A DNA stretch of 64,000 nucleotides. Source: Rhodohalobacter barkolensis (GTDB taxonomy: Bacteria > Bacteroidota > Rhodothermia > Balneolales > Balneolaceae). The position numbers were made by a program, and so were the translations under genes. Below the pieces are notes generated by a model. It searched no databases and was not told the DNA's origin. It saw only the letters and a list, made by a program, of their open reading frames with translations. This document shows positions 34,500 to 43,393 of the stretch, in pieces. Where the stretch lies: NCBI RefSeq assembly GCF_002834295.1, contig NZ_PISP01000001.1:1612001-1676000 (forward strand). Direction: 5' to 3'. How positions within the stretch are numbered: the first letter of the stretch is position 1; the number at the start of each line of letters is the position of its first letter.

Positions 34500-34580
34500 A
34501 TTAAAACTTAAAATTTGGAGCTTAGGATTTGGTACTTGGAGCCTGGTGCTTGAAATTTGGATCTTGGAGCTTGAAATTCA
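34500..34580. repeat. Low-complexity imperfect tandem repeat
   Basis: Degenerate copies of a word like TTGGAGCTT / TTGGTACTT / TTGGATCTT follow one another just past the 3' end of the arylesterase gene. Coding potential is absent. Confidence 0.6.
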
Positions 34581-34584
34581 CCCT

Positions 34585-35217
34585 CTATTTCAACACACCT
34601 TCAAGATATTCCCACAAATTTTCAGCAACGATCTTGTGCCCTTCTTCTGTAGGATGAATCCCGTCGGCCTGATTCAGTTCAGGATCTCCTCCTACATCTT
34701 CCAGAATAAAAGGCATAAATATCACATCATTCTCTTCAGACAGTTCTGTAAAAACCTCCCGGAATCTTGTGGTATAATGCTCTCCCATATTTGGCGGAGC
34801 TTCCATACCGGTCAGAATGATTTCCACTTCGGGATATTTCTCTTCCACTTTATTGATGATACCCTGCAGATTCTGTTTGGTGTTCTCCGGATCAATACCC
34901 CTCAAACCGTCATTGCCGCCCAGTTCAAGAACAAATACATCCACAGGTTGCTGCAGTACCCAGTCAATCCGACGCAAGCCACCGGCTGATGTCTCACCGC
35001 TTAATCCGGCATTCACAACGGTATGGTTCAATCCCAATGAATCCAGTTTCTGCTGAAGAATTGCGGGGAAGGCATCCTCCTCTTCAATCCCGTATCCCGC
35101 CGTGATACTGTCACCAAATATCAGTATCTGTTTCTCCTGCGCAAATAAGGCTGTTGAAAGAAAAAAGCTCATCACTACCAATACAACCTTTAATAAAACG
35201 TTTCGTTTACAATTCAT
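34585..35217 (-). CDS. Exported SGNH-hydrolase arylesterase/thioesterase (TesA-like)
   Basis: I start at the ATG at 35215-35217 (MNCKRNVLLKVVLVVMSFFL), giving 210 residues; an upstream ATG at 35256 adds 13 residues. After the signal peptide (FAQ) the blocks of the TesA group appear: FGDSITAGYG (nucleophile Ser), VVNAGLSGETSAGGLRRIDW, LGGNDGLRGIDPENTKQNL and ADGIHPTEEGHKIVAENLW with the catalytic Asp-His pair. It hydrolyses acyl or aryl esters, or acyl-CoA-like thioesters, in the periplasm. It is divergent from an ABC exporter pair; the tesA-ybbA-ybbP grouping is conserved in many bacteria. Confidence 0.92.
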   Translation of the reverse strand: MNCKRNVLLKVVLVVMSFFLSTALFAQEKQILIFGDSITAGYGIEEEDAFPAILQQKLDSLGLNHTVVNAGLSGETSAGGLRRIDWVLQQPVDVFVLELGGNDGLRGIDPENTKQNLQGIINKVEEKYPEVEIILTGMEAPPNMGEHYTTRFREVFTELSEENDVIFMPFILEDVGGDPELNQADGIHPTEEGHKIVAENLWEYLEGVLK

Positions 35218-35284
35218 AACTAAATAAGATACTTTATTCGGAATGTTTTCCGTCATACAACGTGTTTGTGTGTTTGTTTCTTAA

Positions 35285-35485
35285 GTGGAGATCCTTCACT
35301 TCGTTCAGGATGACAAGCGTCATTCTGAGTGCAACGAAGAATCTGCTTTGGATTAATTCCAAATTAGTAGATCCTTCACTTTGCTCAGGATGACAACACG
35401 TCATTCTGAGTGCAACGAAGAATCTGCATTTAATTAATTCCAAACTGGGAGATCCTTCACTTCGTTCAGGATGACGAGGTGTCAT
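35285..35485. repeat. HPERSEGS-type dispersed repeat, two and a half tandem units
   Basis: Units of about 80 bp hold AGATCCTTCACTTCGTTCAG, then GATGACA, then TCATTCTGAGTGCAACGAAG, then AATCTGC. The two halves are complementary, so each unit folds as a long hairpin. Translated, they give the peptide family CHPEQSEGS / RFFVALRMT that appears as a spurious protein in many genomes; I do not treat it as a gene. It fills the promoter space between the arylesterase and the ABC transporter. Confidence 0.9.
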
Positions 35486-35537
35486 TCAGAAAGACAATAT
35501 TTCCTCGAATATCTTTTTCACAACTAACTTAATATCA

Positions 35538-36293
35538 ATGAATCACAGTTCCATCCTTTCCGTTCAAAAAGTAACGAAAACTTTTGTCAGCGGAGATCAT
35601 AAATTAACCGTACTCGATACCATTTCCTTTAATGTGGAAAAGGGAACAACCTGTGCAATTGTCGGCCCATCCGGCAGTGGTAAAACCACACTTTTAGGAC
35701 TCTGTGCCGGACTCGACCGTCCAACATCCGGGCGCGTTGTCTTAAACGGCCAGCCTATTTCAAACATGAAAGAGGATGAACTGAACAGTGTACGGAACGA
35801 ACAGATTGGTTTTGTATTTCAGTCTTTTCAACTGATCTCTACCCTTACGGCTCTTGAAAATGTAATGGTACCCGTTGAACTGCGCGGTGTACCCTATCGC
35901 GAAGTGGAACAGAAAGCGAAAGAGCTGCTGGCACAGGTTGGTTTGAAGGAGCGTCTTCATCACTATCCAAATCAGCTTTCGGGCGGGGAACAGCAGCGGG
36001 TGGGTCTTGCACGTGCGTTTATCCACAAACCGGATATTCTGTTTGCTGATGAACCCACCGGAAATCTCGACAGTGAAACCGGCGAACAGATAGAAGATCT
36101 ACTATTTGACCTGAACAGGGAGTCCGGCACTACTCTGATTATTGTAACACACGATCGTGAGTTGGCGGAAAAATGTGACCGGATCATTGAATTAAAGAGC
36201 GGCGAAATTTTCAGGGATACACAGCCCGGCGAATCAGAACCTGAGTTTGCATCCGAGGAAACCGTAAACGCAGAAATCAAACCGGCCGGATGA
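35538..36293 (+). CDS. ABC transporter ATP-binding protein, YbbA/LolD type
   Basis: This 251-residue protein has Walker A GPSGSGKTTLLGL (about 44-56), Q-loop FVFQSFQLI, signature LSGGEQQRVGLARAF, Walker B DILFADEPTGNLDS and the switch His in IIVTHDRELAEKCD. It energises the permease that overlaps its end (ATGA, 36290-36293). The pair resembles MacB/LolCDE and YbbA-YbbP exporters, which move lipids or lipoproteins, or work mechanically, rather than import. Confidence 0.95.
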   Translation: MNHSSILSVQKVTKTFVSGDHKLTVLDTISFNVEKGTTCAIVGPSGSGKTTLLGLCAGLDRPTSGRVVLNGQPISNMKEDELNSVRNEQIGFVFQSFQLISTLTALENVMVPVELRGVPYREVEQKAKELLAQVGLKERLHHYPNQLSGGEQQRVGLARAFIHKPDILFADEPTGNLDSETGEQIEDLLFDLNRESGTTLIIVTHDRELAEKCDRIIELKSGEIFRDTQPGESEPEFASEETVNAEIKPAG

Positions 36294-38848
36294 AACTAAT
36301 TCGAGAACTACTTAATCCATTCAGCTGGAAGCTGGCATGGCGCGATGCGCGTCCACAATGGAAAAGCCTCTTTCTTTATACCTCAGCAGTCATTGCCGGT
36401 GTAGCTGCTTTGGTCGCAATCCTTTCATTCCGAAATGACGTTCTTCTCACGGTCGAGGATCAGTCACGTGAACTTCTGGGAGCTGACCTCGAAGTTCGGA
36501 TGAATCAACCCTACCCGGACGAAATTCAATCATATATCGACTCAATCGGTGGCAGTCAAGCTGAGGGAATTGAGTTCAGCTCCATGGTAATTTATGGACC
36601 TGATGGATTGAGCCGGCTTTCTCAAATTCGTGCCATTGACGGCCCTTACCCCATGTACGGTGAATTTGAAACAATTCCGGCCGATGCCGCACAGCGCTAT
36701 CAAAGTGAGAGCAGTGTTCTTGTGGAGCAATCTGCCATGAAGCAGTTCAACCTGCAGCCCGGTGACAGCATTCAGGTCGGAAACATTCGACTGCCAATAG
36801 CGGGTGAACTTATCTCTGTACCCGGAGAAGCCGCCGCTTTTTCACTGATTGGTCCGCGAGTTTATCTCTCAAAAAACCTGCTCGAAGGCTCCTCCCTGCT
36901 CGACCGCGGCAGCCGGGTCACATACAAGAGTTACTTACAGCTTGATGACCCTGAAGTGATTACCTCTGCCGTTGAGGGACTGCGGGAGTTCCGGGATGAA
37001 CATCGTGTACGATATGACACCGTTGAAACCCGCAAGGAGGACTTTGATGAAATTGTATCCAACCTGAGTAAATTTTTAGGACTCATTGCTTTTGTAGCAC
37101 TTCTTCTGGGTGGCCTGGGAGTTTCCAGCGCTGTGCACGTATATCTCAAACGCAAAACATCGATGGTGGCAACACTGCGATGTATGGGAATGCGAGCCGA
37201 ACAGATCTTAGCTGCTGTGGCGATTCAGATATCCATCTTAGGGTTTATCGGTGCCGCTGCCGGTACACTCATTGGACTGGTTTTACAGTTCTATCTCCCC
37301 ACTCTTTTTACCGATCTGCTTCCATTTGAAATTGTTCAGGCTATTTCAATGCAGGCTATTGGGTTGGGTCTTTTTACCGGAATTTTAATCAGCGTTGTCT
37401 TTTCACTGCTGCCGCTGGCGGGTATCAGTACGGTTTCGCCCATGATGACACTCCGAAAAACGGATTTCTCACCCATTCAGGCACTTTCTATCAGAGTAAA
37501 AACAGTGACCATAGCGTTTACGCTGGCAATTCTGATATTAATTATCGGATTTCTAACTGAAAGCATTACGGTTGCCGGAGTTTTCACCCTTAGTTTGATC
37601 GGTTTCGTCATTTTGCTACGGGCAACGGCATCTCTGCTTATGGCCGGTGTAAAGGGACTCCGTTTAAAGTCGTTCACCTATGTTTGGAGACAGGGAGCGG
37701 CCAACCTGTTTCGGCCAAATAACCAAACCTCCATGCTGATGACAACCCTCGGTATGGGCATGCTCTTAATAGGTACACTCTATCTGTCTCAGGATGCCAT
37801 TTTACAGCGCATCGATCTGCAGTTTTCTGATGACATGCCAAATCTGGTTCTCTACGATATTCAAACCGATCAGAATGATGATATTCTGAATATTATTGAA
37901 GAAAATGAAGGACGAGTTCTGCAAAACGTCCCGATTATTTCAATGAGGCTTGCAAAATGGAACGGTTTAACTCCTTCCGAAGTCAGAGAAGATTCAACCA
38001 TCAATGTGCGCGGATGGGCTCTTGGCCGGGAGTACAGGGTTACGTACAGAAGTGAACTTCGCGAATCAGAAACTTTGACAGATGGGGAATGGATTGGAGA
38101 AGCGGATGGAATAAACTCCGTTGTTCCTATTTCGATCGCAACAAATATTGAAGATGACCTCAACGTGTCGGTTGGTGACTCTCTCACATTTAATGTGCAG
38201 GGTGTTCCGGTTGAAACACGTATTGCCAGTATCCGCGATGTTGATTTCACCCGGCCCGAACCCAACTTTTTTGTTCTGTTTCCTTCCGGAGTTCTGGAAG
38301 CCGCACCTCAGTTTTTTGCAACCGTTATTCAAACGAGCGGAGATGATCAGACCAACGCCATTCAGCAAGCTGTAGTGCAGCAGCATCCCAATATTTCTGC
38401 AATTGATATCGGGATAGCTCTGCAAAGTGTTCAGGAGTTTCTGAACAAAATTGCTATGGCCGTACAGTTTATGGCGCTCTTCAGCATTTTAACCGGATTT
38501 ATTGTACTGGGTGGATCCATTGCGATCAGCCGCCGACAGAGAACACGCGAGTCTGTACTGTTGCGTACCTTAGGCGCCAACAAAAAACAGATCTCCGGTA
38601 TCCAAACCATCGAGTACGCACTGCTTGGGTTGCTGGCCGGACTCACCGGTCTGCTTCTTGCACTGGTTGCCAGCTGGGCATTGGCTTGGTTCTATTTTGA
38701 TCTGGCTTTCAGGCCCGACCTGTTAAGCATGCTCACAATCACCGTACTTGTTGTACTCTCGGCAGTTGCCATTGGGTGGAGCGGCAGCCGCCACATCTTT
38801 AAGCACTCCCCGATTGAAGTACTCAGACTTGAAGGCGAAGCGACGTGA
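36290..38848 (+). CDS. FtsX-like ABC permease, YbbP type
   Basis: This 852-residue permease starts inside the preceding stop (4-bp overlap), so translation is coupled. A first helix (about 28-46) is followed by a large periplasmic MacB-PCD-like domain (about 50-245), three helices with FtsX signature (LLGGLGVSSAVHVYLKRK and TLRCMGM), a second periplasmic domain (about 490-700) and a last FtsX bundle (GGSIAISRRQRTRESVLLRT, LGANKKQI). The ten-helix double-FtsX layout matches YbbP. The divergent TesA-like gene suggests a shared job in envelope lipids; the substrate is unknown. Confidence 0.93.
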   Translation: MKLIRELLNPFSWKLAWRDARPQWKSLFLYTSAVIAGVAALVAILSFRNDVLLTVEDQSRELLGADLEVRMNQPYPDEIQSYIDSIGGSQAEGIEFSSMVIYGPDGLSRLSQIRAIDGPYPMYGEFETIPADAAQRYQSESSVLVEQSAMKQFNLQPGDSIQVGNIRLPIAGELISVPGEAAAFSLIGPRVYLSKNLLEGSSLLDRGSRVTYKSYLQLDDPEVITSAVEGLREFRDEHRVRYDTVETRKEDFDEIVSNLSKFLGLIAFVALLLGGLGVSSAVHVYLKRKTSMVATLRCMGMRAEQILAAVAIQISILGFIGAAAGTLIGLVLQFYLPTLFTDLLPFEIVQAISMQAIGLGLFTGILISVVFSLLPLAGISTVSPMMTLRKTDFSPIQALSIRVKTVTIAFTLAILILIIGFLTESITVAGVFTLSLIGFVILLRATASLLMAGVKGLRLKSFTYVWRQGAANLFRPNNQTSMLMTTLGMGMLLIGTLYLSQDAILQRIDLQFSDDMPNLVLYDIQTDQNDDILNIIEENEGRVLQNVPIISMRLAKWNGLTPSEVREDSTINVRGWALGREYRVTYRSELRESETLTDGEWIGEADGINSVVPISIATNIEDDLNVSVGDSLTFNVQGVPVETRIASIRDVDFTRPEPNFFVLFPSGVLEAAPQFFATVIQTSGDDQTNAIQQAVVQQHPNISAIDIGIALQSVQEFLNKIAMAVQFMALFSILTGFIVLGGSIAISRRQRTRESVLLRTLGANKKQISGIQTIEYALLGLLAGLTGLLLALVASWALAWFYFDLAFRPDLLSMLTITVLVVLSAVAIGWSGSRHIFKHSPIEVLRLEGEAT

Positions 38849-39050
38849 AATAACAATAGAGTATTTGATATGAGTCATATTTAAGGATCAGATACAAATT
38901 TCATTACACTTGATGTTGTCACTTATATCTCGCAGATTTGCGCTGAGTTAACCACTGATTTACGCAGAATATCTGCGAGAAGAAGTAAGTGTTATTTCCA
39001 ATCAAATTCTATTTTCTAATCTCACGCTTAATTTTAGGTGAATTAACCAA

Positions 39051-39230
39051 ATGACAATCAATCAAAAAGTCTGGCTCATTTCATTCATTATTGTTCTCGT
39101 CTGTATCCTGGCCGCACTGCTTATTTATATCTACACAGGCCAATTTGTTCTTGCCCTTTTTATTGCCCCTCCCATCATCCACTGGATTCTAAAGCGGAGA
39201 CAAAATCGCGATACCGGTAACCGTTTCTGA
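39051..39230 (+). CDS. Small two-helix membrane protein
   Basis: An ATG at 39051 opens 59 residues: MTINQKVWLISFIIVLVCIL, then a short polar turn after LLIYIYTGQ, a second helix FVLALFIAPPIIHWIL and a basic tail KRRQNRDTGNRF. Two helices with a positive C-terminal tail fit a real small membrane protein. The upstream gap from 38849 contains only TCTGCG-type repeats. Family not recognised. Confidence 0.5.
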   Translation: MTINQKVWLISFIIVLVCILAALLIYIYTGQFVLALFIAPPIIHWILKRRQNRDTGNRF

Positions 39231-39342
39231 CAGCGCCCTCAACTGAAAACGGCTTTCTCTTAATAAAATCTATATTGAAACATTACTAAAGTAGCCTATC
39301 TTCATCATTCAATAATCCATTGTGGTGTCTCAAATATTAGCT

Positions 39343-41256
39343 ATGTCTACCCGCTCAGAAGAAAATCACTCTTTAAAAAATAACCTATCCAACAGAGCTG
39401 AAGAAAAACGGCTTGAGGAGCTCTATAGCTATCATATCCTCGATACTGAACGGGATGATGATTTTGATGCATTGGCTACACTGGCAGCCAAAATTTGCGG
39501 TACTGCCGTTGCGCAGATCAATTTTATAGACGAGGATAGTCAGTGGTCGAAGTCGTGTATAGGCGCAGAAATGGACAGAATACCCCGGGAGCACTCCTTT
39601 TGTGATCATACGATCCGTCATGATGAAGATATGATTGTCCCCGACATGCTTGAAGATGAGCGTTTTAAAGGGAATTTGTTTGTTGAGAATGATCCCAACG
39701 TTCGATTCTATGCCGGAATAGCTATAAAAAGTGAGAACAGGCACAACATTGGCACGATCTGCGTCATTGATGTGGAACCAAAAGAGCTAAATGAACATCA
39801 GCTCGATTCACTCAAAATTTTAGCGAAAGAGATTGAAGTTCGCTTAAAATTAAGGAAGACCAATATTCAGCTTGAAGAAAGTAATCAGCAGCTCAATCAA
39901 ACGGCCACCTTTTTAAAGAATAGTGCAGATCTGATGTTTCTCATCGACCCAAAACTTTTTAAAATCAGAGAGATCAACCGGGATGTTATCAAGCTGCTTG
40001 GATATCATCCGCACGAACTGCAAGATCAACCCCTATCCGTTTTGAAGCCGGGCCAGGTTTTTCTTGAAGAGTTAAATCATTGGGCTGGTAGTGATCTCGA
40101 AAAATTTGAATTCGAGTGCAGGCTCCAATCCAAAAACAGCGACAAAACCTGGTTTAACGTTCAAATCACCAAAGTGGATGAACTTTGGTACGCAACAGCC
40201 CGGCAGATCGAGAAAAGAAAACAGATTGAAGAAAAACACCGGGACACCCTTAAGATTTTAAAAAATGCACAGAGAATTGCCAAAGTGGGCAACTGGGCCT
40301 GGTACCCGCAAACCGGCGAGTTGATTTGGTCGGGTGAAATTCATCATCTGATGGGAACCGATCCTGATAACTATTCTCCCTCTATTAAAACTTTCATGCA
40401 GATGATACCTGAGGAGGATCGTCATATTTTAGAGAATACCATCCAGCGAATAATAGGTGGTGGCTCTATTGAGCATTTTGAGCATCGCGTTGTAAGAAAA
40501 GACGGTCAGCTAATTTATGTTACGCAAAGAGGTGAAATTGAGCGCAATGAACATGGCGAAGCTGTAAAAGTTATCGGAATTCTTCAGGATATCACCGAAT
40601 CGAAACAAGCCGAAGAGAAAATCCTTGAGTCGCTGAAAGAGAAAGAGGTGATGCTTGCAGAGATTCATCACAGGGTGAAAAATAATTTATCGATCATCAT
40701 TGGCATGCTTCAGCTCGAAGAATTTAACACCGACAATCTTCAAGCCTCTGAGATTATGAATTCAATTATATCCAGAATTCGCTCCATGGCGCTTGTTCAT
40801 GAGAATCTCTATCAAACTGCAACATTTACCTATGTACCATTCGATAAGCTGATAGAAGATCTGATCAAGACCACGTTAAAATCCAATCACTACTCTAACA
40901 ATCCAAATATAGTTATTGAAGCGGATGATGTTTGCCTGAACATAAATCAGGCCATTCCTTTTGCCCTGGCTGTCAATCAGCTTATCTACCTCTGCTTCAG
41001 TGAATATGAAAACCAAATCATCTTCAGCCTGAGCGATAAAGGCCAATCTGTAGAGTTACGTATTCAGGCTGAAGGAGAATCTTTTTTTAGTAAACTGACC
41101 GAAAATGAGAGCAATTCTGTAAATCTTTTCAAAACTCTGCTCACGCAGTTTAAGGGATCATACATGATCAATAACTCCAAAAGTGCCGGTCAGCTTCTGA
41201 TCTCTTTTGATAAATCCGATAATAAAGGTTCATCAGCCGGAAACTTCTCCGGATAG
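39343..41256 (+). CDS. GAF-PAS-PAS HisKA_2 kinase-like protein with degenerate ATPase domain
   Basis: I choose ATG 39343 (MSTRSEENHS), giving 637 residues; a GTG at 39322 would add seven. Order: GAF (about 25-170, with CGTAVAQINFIDEDSQWSKS and GTICVIDVEPKEL), PAS (about 185-290), PAS/PAC (about 310-425), HisKA_2 with the intact box EIHHRVKNNLSII near residue 440. The C-terminal domain should be HATPase_c, but its N-box is VNQLIYLCFSEYE instead of NEL..NALKHAF, and no DxGxG motif is found (ELRIQAEGESFFSKLTENES). ATP binding is therefore doubtful. It could act as a phospho-acceptor or a scaffold that partners another kinase. Confidence 0.85.
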   Translation: MSTRSEENHSLKNNLSNRAEEKRLEELYSYHILDTERDDDFDALATLAAKICGTAVAQINFIDEDSQWSKSCIGAEMDRIPREHSFCDHTIRHDEDMIVPDMLEDERFKGNLFVENDPNVRFYAGIAIKSENRHNIGTICVIDVEPKELNEHQLDSLKILAKEIEVRLKLRKTNIQLEESNQQLNQTATFLKNSADLMFLIDPKLFKIREINRDVIKLLGYHPHELQDQPLSVLKPGQVFLEELNHWAGSDLEKFEFECRLQSKNSDKTWFNVQITKVDELWYATARQIEKRKQIEEKHRDTLKILKNAQRIAKVGNWAWYPQTGELIWSGEIHHLMGTDPDNYSPSIKTFMQMIPEEDRHILENTIQRIIGGGSIEHFEHRVVRKDGQLIYVTQRGEIERNEHGEAVKVIGILQDITESKQAEEKILESLKEKEVMLAEIHHRVKNNLSIIIGMLQLEEFNTDNLQASEIMNSIISRIRSMALVHENLYQTATFTYVPFDKLIEDLIKTTLKSNHYSNNPNIVIEADDVCLNINQAIPFALAVNQLIYLCFSEYENQIIFSLSDKGQSVELRIQAEGESFFSKLTENESNSVNLFKTLLTQFKGSYMINNSKSAGQLLISFDKSDNKGSSAGNFSG

Positions 41257-41273
41257 ATATTCATTGATTCCAT

Positions 41274-41304
41274 TTTGCGAAGTTACCTCCGCACTTTATA
41301 TTTG
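41274..41304 (+). promoter_or_regulatory. Bacteroidota-type promoter for the second TonB receptor
   Basis: TTTG at 41274-41277 and TATATTTG at 41297-41304 match the -33 TTTG / -7 TAnnTTTG consensus with a 19-bp spacer. The receptor start is 77 bp downstream. Confidence 0.5.
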
Positions 41305-41380
41305 CGCACGAAATAAAACCTGATCTCGAACTCATCATCCCGAGCAATGAGGGATGATATTTTAATGTAAGTGTGTTTAC

Positions 41381-43375
41381 ATGAAAAAAATTATACTCGT
41401 TTTTTCTCTGACCGTTCTGTTCCCTCAACTGATTTTGGCACAGCTGACAGCCGAACTCGACTCTATCTCTGTCACGTCATCTCGAATTACGACATCCATC
41501 TCTGAAAGTGGCAAAAGTGTATCCGTCATTACGCAGAGGGAAATCGAAGCTATGCCGGTAACCTCGGTTGATGAGCTCATGCGCTCCATTCCCGGTATCA
41601 ACATCAATGCAAGGCAGGGATTTGGGGTTCAGGCGGATGTTGGCATGCGTGGCAGCACGTTTTCACAAGTTCTTTTTATGCTTGATAATGTACCGCTGAA
41701 CGATCCTCTAACGGCCCATTTCAATGCAAATATTCCGGTGTCGCTGGGGGAAATTGGACAGATTGAGATCATTCGGGGACCTTCCAGTGCGTCATTCGGT
41801 GCAGACGCAGTGGGTGGCGTGGTTCACATCAAAACCAAAATGTATATGCAGCGGGAAGTTTCCCGAAACGGAGAGCTTCTCTCCTATGCGGATGCAGATC
41901 TGGCCTACGGCGAAAATAATCTTCGAATCGGCGACCTCTCTTTTGAACTCCAGAACAACCGATGGAGAATGAGTACATCTTTGCGCGGAGTCTACTCTGA
42001 TGGCGAACAGCTTCAAAACCCCGGATTTGATGCCGGTGTGTCGGATCAAGCTCAATACGACAACTATTTTGAGCTGGCGAACATCAGCACCTCACTATCT
42101 TATCGAATGAATAACAACTGGTCTGCATACATTCGCGGCGGACTGGATGAACGCGATTTCAGTGCACGATATTTTTATACCCGAAGTGAGTTTGATGAGT
42201 CGGTTGAACAAATCTCGAGTAGGTGGGCCCTGGCTGCCATTACACGTGATAGCGGACAGCACAGATCGGAAATGAATGTCTCCTACCGCAATGTAAACGA
42301 CATTTTTGATTTTAACTCCCGTATCGGATCACCGGTAAATGAACACACAACGGATCAAATTTTTCTCAACCTTTCTCATCAAATTGATCTGGGGAATTTC
42401 GGCCGTTCCTCGATTTCGGATTCCCGGATAATGATCGGAACTCAACTGCTCAATAAACAGATTGAGAGTACAGACCGGGGAGATCATGATGATCGAATGG
42501 GCGGAATATATGCGATTGGATCGTTGGGCTGGGAAAATGGACTCAGCATAACGGCCAGCACGCGTCTTCAGTTTGATACACAGAATGATCCTGAACTGCT
42601 TCCTCAACTCAGCATGGCGTATAACAGAGACAAAATAACAATCAGAAGTTCAATGGGACGCGCCATACGGATTGGTGATTTTACTGAACGGTTCATCTCT
42701 TCTGAAATTGAAAATCTTGCCCCGCTGCGTAACATCGGGAATCCCGATTTGAAACCGGAACGCTCATGGACCTATGACCTTGGGATGGACTGGAGGCCCA
42801 CGCATCAAACATTGATCTCTCCCACTCTTTTTTACAGAACTTCCTCAAATCTGATTGACTATTCACTTACAAATTCATCCAACATCAACAACGCGGATAA
42901 TCTGCAGCCGGATGAAGATTACTTCTACACCATGAATATTGCATCCAGCAGTGCTGCCGGATTTGAACTACTGGCATCGCAGCGATATCGATTGAATTCA
43001 ACATACTCCCTGCGAACAGAAGCCGGCTATACCTACATCCGAACAAGCGGAAATGAAGATGAAGTCTCCAAGTACATCGCAAATCATCCAAAGCACCAGC
43101 TCTCATTTACGGTGGATGCGGAAGCCGGAAGATTCCGCGTAACTTCAGAATCATCATACCGGGTCCGTTCCGGAGAAACGGCTGATCTAATTAGTGGCGA
43201 AGTGCCCGGAGACTATTTTGTTACCAATTTGAAGCTGCAATACTCACCTTCCAAAATACCGGTTTCAGCGTATGTTCAGGCTCTGAATTTGACTAATACT
43301 CAGTACCAGGAAATTCTCGGTCCGCCAATGCCCGGCCGATGGATGATGGGTGGATTGAAAGTGCGGATAAGGTAA
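41381..43375 (+). CDS. TonB-dependent receptor, BtuB-like
   Basis: This 664-residue outer-membrane receptor has a signal peptide (ILVFSLTVLFPQLILAQ), a TonB box near SISVTSSRIT, a plug (about 45-160) with DELMRSIPGININARQGFGV, GMRGSTFSQVLFMLDNVPLN and EIIRGPSSASFGADAVGG, and a barrel ending in the strand WMMGGLKVRIR. The size and plug features resemble BtuB/FepA-type receptors. No cobalamin riboswitch is visible upstream, so the ligand (cobalamin, siderophore or sugar) is unknown. The Arg end lacks the usual aromatic residue. It is followed by a converging oxidoreductase gene. Confidence 0.9.
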   Translation: MKKIILVFSLTVLFPQLILAQLTAELDSISVTSSRITTSISESGKSVSVITQREIEAMPVTSVDELMRSIPGININARQGFGVQADVGMRGSTFSQVLFMLDNVPLNDPLTAHFNANIPVSLGEIGQIEIIRGPSSASFGADAVGGVVHIKTKMYMQREVSRNGELLSYADADLAYGENNLRIGDLSFELQNNRWRMSTSLRGVYSDGEQLQNPGFDAGVSDQAQYDNYFELANISTSLSYRMNNNWSAYIRGGLDERDFSARYFYTRSEFDESVEQISSRWALAAITRDSGQHRSEMNVSYRNVNDIFDFNSRIGSPVNEHTTDQIFLNLSHQIDLGNFGRSSISDSRIMIGTQLLNKQIESTDRGDHDDRMGGIYAIGSLGWENGLSITASTRLQFDTQNDPELLPQLSMAYNRDKITIRSSMGRAIRIGDFTERFISSEIENLAPLRNIGNPDLKPERSWTYDLGMDWRPTHQTLISPTLFYRTSSNLIDYSLTNSSNINNADNLQPDEDYFYTMNIASSSAAGFELLASQRYRLNSTYSLRTEAGYTYIRTSGNEDEVSKYIANHPKHQLSFTVDAEAGRFRVTSESSYRVRSGETADLISGEVPGDYFVTNLKLQYSPSKIPVSAYVQALNLTNTQYQEILGPPMPGRWMMGGLKVRIR

Positions 43376-43393
43376 TAGGTAGTTCAAAACGTA

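Noticed and set aside
35234-35485. Protein-like frame with HPERSEGS and FFVALRMT peptides.
   Set aside because: This is the well-known translation of a dispersed hairpin repeat, not a gene.
34500-35485. CRISPR array in the repeat-rich gaps (34.5 kb low-complexity stretch, 35.3 kb HPERSEGS repeat).
   Set aside because: Repeats are imperfect or palindromic with no unique spacers of even length and no cas genes in the window.
41300-41380. Cobalamin riboswitch before the BtuB-like receptor.
   Set aside because: The B12-box is not visible in the short leader; only a promoter-like pair is seen.
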